Source: Desulfuromonadales bacterium (GTDB lineage Bacteria; Desulfobacterota; Desulfuromonadia; Desulfuromonadales; BM103). From it: a DNA stretch of 64,000 nt. Where the stretch lies: contig JAQYVZ010000005.1 in NCBI GenBank assembly GCA_030145205.1, positions 62,001-126,000 of the forward strand. Reading direction: 5' to 3'. Of the stretch, positions 57,280 to 64,000 are shown piece after piece. The notes below the pieces were generated by a model. That model was not told where the DNA came from. It saw nothing but the letters and a program-made list of their open reading frames with translations, and searched no databases. Both the position numbers and the translations under genes were made by a program. The first letter of the stretch is position 1. The number at the start of each line of letters is the position of its first letter.

Positions 57280-58815
57280 TTAATTCTCCTCCGGACCGAT
57301 GGAAATCTGCTTAAGCATAATGCGGAGTTCAGCGATCAGCAGCACGGTGAACAGCACCAGAAAAATGAAAAAGGTGGTCTGCACGGTGGCCGTGGTCAAA
57401 TTTGACCGGGCCACGGAGACCGGCAACAGCCCCTGGATCGCCCAGGGTTGGCGGCCAACTTCGGCAACGACCCAACCCGCCTGTGTTGCAATATAGCCGA
57501 GGAAAAGCGAAAGGACGCCGAGGCGCTGCAGCCAGACCTGAGATTCAATTTTGTTACGCATGGTAAAGAACAGGAGCGCGATAAACAGGATCGGGAAGAA
57601 GGTGCCCAGCGCAACCATCACGCGGAAGCTGTAGAAGGAGAGGGCAACCGGCGGAACCGCCTCTTCCGGCTTTTGCAGGAAGCCGTATCCGAGATCGTCC
57701 TCGTGCTGACGGAACAGGGCGAGAGCCGCCTCGGCGGTCTGGTCGTCACCCACCTTGCGAGCGATTTTGTAGCGGGCCAGCTCATCAAGCGCAATCTTGC
57801 CGGAATCCATGCGATCTGTGACACCGACGATCCCCTGGCCAGGGTTGCCGTAAACCAGGTCGTTAATGCCGGGGACAAAGCTGTTGGGGTCGCGGTTTGC
57901 AAGAATCGACAGCACATAGGGCAGCTTGACAGCAAAGATATAGGGGTCGTCGTCATCCCCTGGTTGCATATTCGGGTTCAGAACGCCCATGGCACATAGG
58001 GCACAGCCTTCCTCACCCGCGTAAATCCCTTCAATTGCAGCCAGTTTCATCGGCTGCTTCTGGGCGACGGTGTATGCGCCTTCGTCGCCGGTGAATGCGA
58101 CGACACCAGAGGCGAGCAGACCGAAAACAGAGGCAACCACGATGCTGCGTTTCGCAACGGCAAGGTGGCGCTTTTTAAGCAGGAACCAGCAAGAAATGCC
58201 GATCACGAATAGGGCGGCAACCTGGAAGCTCGAGCTGGTCGTATGAGTGAACTTGCTGATAGCGACCGGCGAGAAGAGGATCTCCCAGAAGTTCTCCATC
58301 TCGAAGCGGGCCGTATCCGGGTTGAAAGCCATGCCGACCGGATTTTGCATCCAGCCATTGGCAACCAGGATCCACAAGGCGGAGAGGTTCGAGCCGATAG
58401 CAACCATCCAGGTCGAAATCAGATGGAAACGTTTCGATACCCGGTCCCAGCCAAAAAACATCACAGCAAAGAAGGTCGCCTCGAGGAAGAAGGCAAAAAT
58501 ACCTTCCGCCGCCAGTGGTGCACCGAAAATGTCACCGACCATCCATGAATAGTTCGACCAGTTTGTGCCGAACTCAAACTCAAGAATGATGCCGGTGGCC
58601 ACACCGATCGCAAAATTGACGGCGAACAGGCGCATCCAGAACTTGGTGATGGTCTTCCAGTGCTCCAGGCCAGTCCGCACATAAATTGTTTCGAAAAAAG
58701 CGAGGAGGAAGGCGAGCCCAAGGGTAAGTGGGACGAAAATCCAGTGGTACATGGCCGTCAAGGCAAACTGAGCTCTGGCCCAGTTGACCTGGGTTAAGTC
58801 AAAGGATTCAATCAC
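57280..58815 (-). CDS. cydA: Cytochrome bd oxidase subunit I
   Basis: This 511-residue quinol oxidase subunit has about nine helices. The haem b595 histidine is in MYHWIFVPLTLG near residue 22; GVATGIILEFEFGTNWSNYS, the quinol-loop region after about 240, and the EVGRQPWAIQGLLP motif near 440 are present. The start is a GTG with AGGAGG upstream; an in-frame ORF extends 56 codons farther but overlaps the DUF4492 gene and has no family match. Confidence 0.96.
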   Translation of the reverse strand: MIESFDLTQVNWARAQFALTAMYHWIFVPLTLGLAFLLAFFETIYVRTGLEHWKTITKFWMRLFAVNFAIGVATGIILEFEFGTNWSNYSWMVGDIFGAPLAAEGIFAFFLEATFFAVMFFGWDRVSKRFHLISTWMVAIGSNLSALWILVANGWMQNPVGMAFNPDTARFEMENFWEILFSPVAISKFTHTTSSSFQVAALFVIGISCWFLLKKRHLAVAKRSIVVASVFGLLASGVVAFTGDEGAYTVAQKQPMKLAAIEGIYAGEEGCALCAMGVLNPNMQPGDDDDPYIFAVKLPYVLSILANRDPNSFVPGINDLVYGNPGQGIVGVTDRMDSGKIALDELARYKIARKVGDDQTAEAALALFRQHEDDLGYGFLQKPEEAVPPVALSFYSFRVMVALGTFFPILFIALLFFTMRNKIESQVWLQRLGVLSLFLGYIATQAGWVVAEVGRQPWAIQGLLPVSVARSNLTTATVQTTFFIFLVLFTVLLIAELRIMLKQISIGPEEN

Positions 58816-58829
58816 AACGTCCTCCTGAA

Positions 58830-59057
58830 TCAGTTGGTGGATGGCGGGTGCGTCGTCGTCAGGTTGCTGATGACGTGGTCGGCGCGTTGCGCATCCGTGG
58901 AAAAGTGGTTTTGCAGGTAGTCCTGAAAAAACAGTTGGCTCAACAAATAGAGCACAGCCAGCTTGATCAGAATAATCGTCCACAAGGTGCGTCCCAGCAC
59001 CATGGAACGGAAGCCGTCGCGATAAAACAGAGCCGTATTTTTGATGAGGTGAAACAT
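58830..59057 (-). CDS. DUF4492 small membrane protein
   Basis: This 75-residue protein has an N-terminal amphipathic stretch (FYRDGFRSMVLGRTLWTIILIKLAVLYLL) with one membrane helix at about 26-44 and a charged C-terminal part. The pattern FY-DGFR-M-LG-LW is that of DUF4492, which is known to sit beside cydAB in epsilon- and delta-proteobacteria. It ends 14 bases before cydA, under the same promoter. Its role is unknown; an assembly or regulatory partner of the oxidase is plausible. Confidence 0.8.
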   Translation of the reverse strand: MFHLIKNTALFYRDGFRSMVLGRTLWTIILIKLAVLYLLSQLFFQDYLQNHFSTDAQRADHVISNLTTTHPPSTN

Positions 59058-59082
59058 AGGAGCTCCCTAATAAACAGGCTCA

Positions 59083-59110
59083 ATTATAACCATATCGGTT
59101 TTCATTACAA
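59083..59110 (-). promoter_or_regulatory. Sigma70-type promoter for the cyd operon
   Basis: On the minus strand TTGTAA (59110-59105) and a perfect TATAAT (59088-59083) are spaced by 16 bases, 26 bases before the DUF4492 ATG. Confidence 0.65.
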
Positions 59111-59203
59111 GAGAAAAGTGAAGTGCAGACCCCTTTAAGAATAGAAGTTCATACTGGAAAATCAAGTGATTATGAGGTGTTTTTACGCGCGCCGGGCCCT
59201 GCA

Positions 59204-59974
59204 TCAGAACCAGGCGTTGAACTGGCGGCACGATTGAACCAGGTCCGCAGGGGAATGCGCCTCAAGAGTGATGCTGGGCTGCGTGGAATGGACGGAGAGC
59301 TGAGCGAACAGAGCGGTGAAATCGATATTGCCATTGCCGACTGGCAGGTGGGCATCGCTGTCGCCATGATTGTCATGCAGATGTAGATGAAACAGGCGGG
59401 TGGAAATGCGGTCCAGCCAGCTTGTCAGCGATGCCTGGCCGAACATGTTCCAGTGGCCTATGTCAAAACAGTGGCCAAGGCGGGGAGAATCGAGGGTTTC
59501 CACCAGAGAGACCAGGGTGTCAGGAACGGGCTCATAAATATTCTCGATGGCCAAGCGGCACTGGCCGGGTGATTTGACGGCCAACAGCTCATGGAAAAAT
59601 GACAGGGCGTTCTCAACCCAGAGATGCTCCATGTCCGGATAGCGCCAGGGATCGAAGCCGGGATGGATCACCATCAGGTGAGCTCCAAGGTGATCTGCGG
59701 CCGCAAGGGCCTGCGTCAGGCGCTGCAGGGATGCTTGGCGTACTAATGGGTCCAGGGCCCCGGGGTTGAGGTCGAAGAAAGGCGCATGGACAGTCGGTTG
59801 ATGGCCGGAGTTGCGGAGCTGTTTAGCGAGGCAGTCCAAGTCAGCCGGATTCAGGTCGTCAAAATCATGCGCCTTGAAGGCGATTTCAGGAACTAGGCCG
59901 AGATTCAGAATCAGATCAAGATACTGCTCGCGATGAGACCAGGGCAGATGTGCGCCGAGTGGGTCACATTTCAT
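59204..59974 (-). CDS. Sugar phosphate isomerase/epimerase-like TIM-barrel protein
   Basis: This 256-residue protein belongs to the xylose-isomerase-like / AP endonuclease 2 barrel group. The metal-site motifs are HAPFFDLNPGA, HLMVIHPGFDPW, LAIENIYEP, GHCFDIGHWNMFG, HLHLHDNHGDSDAHLPVGNGNIDF and LEAHS. The substrate is unknown. The start codon overlaps the stop of the K+ channel gene by 11 bases, so they are co-translated. Confidence 0.85.
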   Translation of the reverse strand: MKCDPLGAHLPWSHREQYLDLILNLGLVPEIAFKAHDFDDLNPADLDCLAKQLRNSGHQPTVHAPFFDLNPGALDPLVRQASLQRLTQALAAADHLGAHLMVIHPGFDPWRYPDMEHLWVENALSFFHELLAVKSPGQCRLAIENIYEPVPDTLVSLVETLDSPRLGHCFDIGHWNMFGQASLTSWLDRISTRLFHLHLHDNHGDSDAHLPVGNGNIDFTALFAQLSVHSTQPSITLEAHSPADLVQSCRQFNAWF

Positions 59975-60977
59975 GGACCTGACCACGGGCCACGGCTTCC
60001 AATTGAAGAATGGCCGGGGGCTCTCCAAGGGTGATCAAGATCACGCCGGCGCCGATGCGGGTCGCTGGGGCCGGATTGAAAATCATATGACCGTCGGGGC
60101 GCTTGATGCCGACAATGATAATACCGGTGCTCTGGCGAATGCCAGAAGCGATCAGAGTTTTATCGACCAGACTGGAGTGCTCAGAAACTTCGATCTCTTC
60201 CAGTTGCAGTTCGAGGTTTTCGCTGGCTGTTGCTAATTCGATAAAATCGACAACCGATGGTCTCAGGATCGCCTGGGCCATGCGGCTCGCCCCTATGGTG
60301 TAAGGAGAAATCACCTTGGACGCACCGGCGCGCATCAATTTCTTTTCTGAACCCTCTTCGCCGGCCCGAGCCAGAATAAAAAGGTTGGGGTTGAGACCGC
60401 GGGCTGTGAGGGTGATGTAAACATTGTCTGTATCGGAGGTCACCGCTGTAATCAAGCCGTGGGCTTTGGCGATGCCTGCGGCCTGCAAGGTGTCATCATC
60501 GGTTGCATCGCCCTCGACAAACAGAAAACCTTCTCGGCTGAGGCGCTCACAATTTTGCGGGTCCTTTTCTACAACAACAAATGGCAGGGGTCTTGCCAGA
60601 AATTCCCGGCAAATCAAGGTCCCGATTCTTCCAAAACCGCAAATGATGTAATGCTTCTCGAGCTTGCTGATACGGCTTTCCAATTTTTTCCTCCCGAGGA
60701 GACGGCGTAGCTGGCCCTCCATCATAAGCTGGATCATGCTGCCTACGGAGTAAGCAATGATGCCGCAGCCGGAAACGATGAGAAACAGGGTAAACACCTG
60801 GCCCAGCGGTGTGAGGGTGTGGACTTCTTTGTAGCCGACCGTAGACAGCGTGATGACGGTCATGTAGAGGGCGTCAAACAGGGGCCACTCTTCAATCGCC
60901 ATATAACCGCAGGCGCCGATGGCGATCACTGTCATAAGGATAATCAAAGAAAATTTAAAGTGTCTGACCGGATCCAT
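59964..60977 (-). CDS. Two-helix potassium channel with cytoplasmic RCK (TrkA) domains
   Basis: This 337-residue protein has two membrane helices around a pore loop with the selectivity filter TLSTVGYKE (near residue 47), then RCK-N with the nucleotide site CGFGRIGTLICREFLARPL near 115 and an acidic VEGDATDDDTL, and RCK-C from about 250. This is the MthK layout: K+ flow gated by a ligand bound in the cytoplasm. The start is an ATG with a weak ribosome site. It is divergent from the GntR gene. Confidence 0.93.
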   Translation of the reverse strand: MDPVRHFKFSLIILMTVIAIGACGYMAIEEWPLFDALYMTVITLSTVGYKEVHTLTPLGQVFTLFLIVSGCGIIAYSVGSMIQLMMEGQLRRLLGRKKLESRISKLEKHYIICGFGRIGTLICREFLARPLPFVVVEKDPQNCERLSREGFLFVEGDATDDDTLQAAGIAKAHGLITAVTSDTDNVYITLTARGLNPNLFILARAGEEGSEKKLMRAGASKVISPYTIGASRMAQAILRPSVVDFIELATASENLELQLEEIEVSEHSSLVDKTLIASGIRQSTGIIIVGIKRPDGHMIFNPAPATRIGAGVILITLGEPPAILQLEAVARGQVHEM

Positions 60978-61073
60978 AAACCGTCCTTGTTATAATCTCC
61001 CATGATGATAGTCAGCAGAACCTTAAAAGGCAAGCAGTTACATGAGTTAGATCAATCAAGGATATCTTTTTAC

Positions 61074-61101
61074 TTGACAATTAGTGTATACTGTATACAA
61101 T
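61074..61101 (+). promoter_or_regulatory. Promoter and palindromic operator of the GntR-family gene
   Basis: TTGACA (61074-61079) and TACAAT (61096-61101) are spaced by 16 bases. TGTATAC-T-GTATACA (61085-61099), a perfect seven-base inverted repeat, lies between and across the minus-10, so a bound protein would block transcription. Confidence 0.7.
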
Positions 61102-61128
61102 TTGCTTGAAACTAAACGGAGTTTTACT

Positions 61129-61830
61129 GTGCGAAAAAAGCCTATAGAACGACACCAGACACTACGCGAAAAAATCTTGGAAACCATTCGTGATGCCATT
61201 TTAAAGGGCAGCCTCAAGCCGGGCGAGCGGGTCTCTGAACCGGAACTGGCCGAGCGCTTTGGCATCAGCCGGACACCGATCCGTGAGGCCTTTCGACAGC
61301 TGGAATCGGAAGGGTACCTGCAGGTGATCCCGCGCAAAGGGGCTGTCGTCGCTTCTTTGACAGAACGAGACGTTGAGGAGTTCTACGCCATCAAGATCAT
61401 CCTGGAAGGCTTTGCGGCCCGGATGGCGGCTGAAAAGCTGTCGGACAAGGATATTGACCGGCTGGAAACAATCAACGCAAAACTGCAGAGGCTGGCTGAC
61501 GAAGGTGATGTCAAGAACTTCTTCAAGGTTCATGATGAGTTTCACGAGGTGTTTATCAAGGCGGCTGGCAACGAGAAGCTGTTGACGTTGATCAACCAGC
61601 TGGTCATGAAGTTCAAGCGGCTGCGTCTGGCGTCCTTGTCCCGGCCAGGGCGGATGGACGTGTCGGTCAAGGAGCACCAGCAGCTGATCGATGCCTTTAA
61701 ACGGCATGATGGTCACAGTGCAGATAGCTTGGTGCGCCACACCGCCACCATCGGAGCAGAGGCCCTGATCGCCACCATGCCTGAAGAGCTGGGCTTAAAT
61801 CAGGATATCGAATCGCTCCTCGGAGAATAA
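61129..61830 (+). CDS. FCD-type (FadR-like) GntR transcription regulator
   Basis: This 233-residue protein has an N-terminal winged helix (LREKILETIRDAILKGSLKPGERVSEPELAERFGISRTPIREAFRQLESEGYLQV) described here only by its key turn SRTPIREAF, and an FCD ligand domain with the metal-binding pattern HDEFHEVFIKAAGN and later histidines. The start is a GTG with CGGAG upstream. The operator in its own promoter suggests autorepression. The ligand and other targets are unknown; a carboxylate is usual for the family. Confidence 0.92.
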   Translation: MRKKPIERHQTLREKILETIRDAILKGSLKPGERVSEPELAERFGISRTPIREAFRQLESEGYLQVIPRKGAVVASLTERDVEEFYAIKIILEGFAARMAAEKLSDKDIDRLETINAKLQRLADEGDVKNFFKVHDEFHEVFIKAAGNEKLLTLINQLVMKFKRLRLASLSRPGRMDVSVKEHQQLIDAFKRHDGHSADSLVRHTATIGAEALIATMPEELGLNQDIESLLGE

Positions 61831-61865
61831 CGCGAACAAAAGTTAATCTGTACTGAGATGGTTTG

Positions 61866-61900
61866 AAGCCGTTGCGATTTACGTCGCAGCGGCTTTTTTT
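61866..61900 (+). terminator. Rho-independent terminator after the GntR gene
   Basis: AAGCCGTTGCGA pairs with TCGCAGCGGCTT (one wobble), followed by seven T. Confidence 0.85.
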
Positions 61901-61936
61901 GACTGCGGAGCATTCCCAAAGATCCGGCTGTTATGC

Positions 61937-62239
61937 TCAGGCCGGCCCTTCCGATGCCCACCGCTGGCGCCGCGGTGTCCAAAAAATCAGCTGCTGCCAC
62001 CGGGCCTTGTTCTGGTAAACAGGTGCCATGTGGGTGATTTCAAGGCGGCAGGGCGCGATCGCGTTTACCAGCAGATGACCGCAATCTTGGCTGACAAAGC
62101 GCTGGCCGGGGCGCAAGATGTGGTCGCGCTGGTCACCGGACATGGTCAGCCAGACGCGGCCGGCCCGACATGTCAGCTCTGTGCCGGCCGGGATGGTCCC
62201 AAAATCAAGCAGTTCTTGCGCTTCAAGCGCCAGTTCCAT
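61937..62239 (-). CDS. DUF2917 domain protein
   Basis: This 100-residue protein carries the DUF2917 pattern: AGRVWLTMSGDQRDHILRPGQRFV near residues 26-49, in a short beta-rich domain, then a basic tail rich in tryptophan and arginine. It has no signal peptide. GGGAGAG precedes the ATG. It is divergent from the MocR gene with 180 bases between, which contain an inverted repeat. The function of the family is not known to me. Confidence 0.8.
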   Translation of the reverse strand: MELALEAQELLDFGTIPAGTELTCRAGRVWLTMSGDQRDHILRPGQRFVSQDCGHLLVNAIAPCRLEITHMAPVYQNKARWQQLIFWTPRRQRWASEGPA

Positions 62240-62319
62240 GATGTCTCTCCCAGTCTAAAAAAGAAGTGGTCTGATTAAACCGCGGACCTGATCCTTGCAC
62301 AAGACCCAGGGCTATACTA

Positions 62320-62350
62320 TTGTGACCGTTACACATGGGCATAGTCACAA
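62320..62350. promoter_or_regulatory. Possible operator: inverted repeat TTGTGAC-n17-GTCACAA
   Basis: TTGTGAC (62320-62326) and GTCACAA (62344-62350) are perfect inverted arms in the divergent gap between DUF2917 and the MocR gene. Position fits control of one or both genes. Confidence 0.45.
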
Positions 62351-62418
62351 CTGTGTCTGTCGACTAAGGGGTCGATTGTGGCTGTTAGCCGACCAGCGTT
62401 TGGTCTAGTCTCTGGAGA

Positions 62419-63891
62419 ATGCAACGTCCAATGTCACAAACAGATCGCACAGAACTGCTGTATGAACAGGTTGCCGCTCGGGTCAGTTACCTGGTTGAGC
62501 AGGGAACGCTGCGCCCGGGCGATCGGGTCCCGTCGATTCGCAGTTTGAGCAAGCAGATGCAGGTCAGCATCAATACGGTCAAGGAGGCGTACCGGCAGCT
62601 GGAAGATCAGCGTCTGATCGAGGCGCGGCCGCAATCGGGCTACTACGTGCGGGCGCGTCTGCCGGAACTGCCGGCCGAGCCGGTTGTCAATCGGCCCGGG
62701 CTGAACCCCTGCGAGGTCAGCCTGGACAATATCTACCAGCTGGTCATGCGTGACCTGCTCGATCCCGGGCTGCTGCAACTGGGGATCGCCATCCCCAGCC
62801 CGGAGCAGCTGCCGGTCGAAAAGCTGAATCGGATGCTGGCGCGGGAAACGCGTCGTTATGCCACTCAGTCGGTGTCGTACGCTCTGCCGCCGGGCAACCT
62901 GCGTCTGCGTCAACAGATTGCCAGGCGGATGCTGCTGTCTGGCTGTACGGTCAGTCCGGAGCAGATTGCCATCACCTCGGGTTGTGTTGAGGCTGTGATG
63001 CTGGCGCTGCGCGTCTTGTGTCGACCCGGTGACGCGGTAGCCATTGAAACACCAGTCTATTTCAATTTTCTTGAACTGATCGCGGAGCTTGGGCTCAAGG
63101 CCCTTGAAATTCCGGCGTCACCACTTGGCGGCATTAGCCTGGAAGCGCTGGAATATGCGCTGGGAAGTCATCGCGGCCAGGTCAAGGCGTGTATCGTGAT
63201 CTCGAACTTTAACAACCCGCTCGGCGGGTTGATGTCGGATGCGGATAAACAGCGCCTAGTCACCTTGCTGGAGGACTTCCAGGTTCCCTTGATTGAGGAC
63301 GATATCTACGGCGATCTGTCTTACTATGATGAACGGCCGTCGGTGGCCAAGGCGTATGACCGCACCGGCAATGTTCTGCTCTGTTCTTCATTCAGCAAGA
63401 CGCTGGCGCCCGGCTACCGGGTTGGCTGGATTGCCGCGGGGCGCTACCAGGAGCAGATTGAACGGGTCAAGATGATCACCAGTGTTGCCACGTCAAGTCC
63501 GACGCAGCTTGCGATCGCCGAATTCCTGGCCAACGGCGGCTATGACCATCATCTACGCTCGATCCGGCGGGTCTATGCACGCCAGACGGTCCTGATGGCC
63601 GACGCCATTGGCCGGTTTTTCCCGGCCGGGACCAGGGTGTCGCGGCCCCAGGGCGGCTACGTTCTTTGGGTTGAAATGCCGCCGGAAGTTGATGCCCTAC
63701 GGCTCTACGAAAGGGCCCGCGCCTTCGGTATTTCGATTGCACCAGGAATGCTTTTCTCTCTGGCAAGGCGATTCCGGAACTGTATCCGACTGAATGCCGG
63801 GCACTGGGATTCCTGTATTGAGGCGGCGATTGAAACCCTGGGGCGACTGGCATGTGAACAGTGTGAACAGCCGCACGAACGAAACGTTTGA
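62419..63891 (+). CDS. MocR-type PLP-dependent GntR regulator
   Basis: This 490-residue fusion has an N-terminal winged helix (residues about 10-80; SKQMQVSINTVKEAYRQLED) and an aminotransferase-like domain with the PLP lysine in SSFSKTLAPGYRVGW and VISNFNNPLGGL. MocR proteins usually regulate a neighbouring gene in response to an amino compound. The stop overlaps the EamA start, so that transporter is the likely target. ATG at 62431 is an equally good start. Confidence 0.92.
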   Translation: MQRPMSQTDRTELLYEQVAARVSYLVEQGTLRPGDRVPSIRSLSKQMQVSINTVKEAYRQLEDQRLIEARPQSGYYVRARLPELPAEPVVNRPGLNPCEVSLDNIYQLVMRDLLDPGLLQLGIAIPSPEQLPVEKLNRMLARETRRYATQSVSYALPPGNLRLRQQIARRMLLSGCTVSPEQIAITSGCVEAVMLALRVLCRPGDAVAIETPVYFNFLELIAELGLKALEIPASPLGGISLEALEYALGSHRGQVKACIVISNFNNPLGGLMSDADKQRLVTLLEDFQVPLIEDDIYGDLSYYDERPSVAKAYDRTGNVLLCSSFSKTLAPGYRVGWIAAGRYQEQIERVKMITSVATSSPTQLAIAEFLANGGYDHHLRSIRRVYARQTVLMADAIGRFFPAGTRVSRPQGGYVLWVEMPPEVDALRLYERARAFGISIAPGMLFSLARRFRNCIRLNAGHWDSCIEAAIETLGRLACEQCEQPHERNV

Positions 63892-64000
63892 TGGCGAATT
63901 TCCTTTTTTATAGCATGACGGTTCTCATCTGGGGTTCGACCTGGCTGGGGATCAAGTATCAACTGGGGGTGGTTGACCCGGCGGTGTCGATCGCCTATCG
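63891..64000 (+). CDS. EamA/DMT-family transporter (5' part only)
   Basis: The frame opens at an ATG that shares one base with the MocR stop and runs out of the window after 36 codons. The visible part (SMTVLIWGSTWLGIKYQLG, then VDPAVSIAYR) is the first helix and loop of EamA drug/metabolite exporters. MocR-EamA pairs are common. Confidence 0.8.
   Translation, partial: MANFLFYSMTVLIWGSTWLGIKYQLGVVDPAVSIAY

Overview
This window is the replication-origin region of a bacterial chromosome. It most likely comes from a Gram-negative anaerobe of the Desulfuromonadia (Geobacter, Desulfuromonas or Pelobacter relatives). The reasons are the order recF-dnaN-dnaA next to rpmH-rnpA-yidD-yidC, a complete Tol-Pal system, a single-chain pyruvate:ferredoxin oxidoreductase, sucCD, an ACT-domain malic enzyme, small CXXCH cytochromes, FolE2 as the GTP cyclohydrolase, and an ATP synthase operon lacking subunits a and c. 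The taxonomic placement is inference from gene content; no marker gene was compared.

Layout. Positions 1-7400 (mostly minus) hold a partial MglB-like gene, por, recR, ybaB, dnaX, the 4.5S RNA of signal recognition particle and tRNA-Ser(GGA). Positions 7500-14000 are a mixed accessory stretch: a SYLF lipoprotein, a SEC-C mini-protein, a bacterial relative of the tRNA-queuosine mannosyltransferase GTDC1, two near-duplicate monohaem cytochromes around a thioesterase, malic enzyme, and YbaK. Positions 14100-18300 (plus) hold sucCD and a CBS-tailed cation/proton antiporter. Positions 18300-25600 (minus) hold tolQ-tolR-tolA-tolB-pal-cpoB, a TIGR04282-type transferase, folE2 and queC. A class A penicillin-binding protein (plus) follows, and then a long minus-strand run: nth, a degenerate EEP-fold protein, a cyclophilin, gpsA, a TPR protein, gyrA, gyrB, recF, dnaN and dnaA.

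At about 41 kb gene direction flips from leftward to rightward. DnaA boxes lie on both sides of dnaA, and the dnaA-dnaN gap also carries a DnaA-trio-like element, so this looks like a bipartite oriC. Rightward come rpmH-rnpA-yidD-yidC-mnmE, a perfect parS site, mnmG-rsmG, parA-parB, a bactofilin and the atp operon. Past a bidirectional terminator is the leftward cytochrome bd operon (a DUF4492 protein, cydA, cydB and an overlooked 31-residue membrane ORF). The right end holds a TIM-barrel isomerase-like gene, a TrkA-type K+ channel, an autoregulated-looking FCD-type GntR regulator, a DUF2917 protein, a MocR regulator and the start of an EamA transporter.

Most of the window is housekeeping, and I see no phage, IS element, CRISPR array or defence island. 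The points most worth a second look are a complete E. coli-style programmed frameshift signal in dnaX, the split origin with its trio element, the perfect parS inside the mnmE-mnmG gap, two extra-origin DnaA-box clusters, the small ORF after cydB, and the bacterial GTDC1 relative in a genome that also carries queC.
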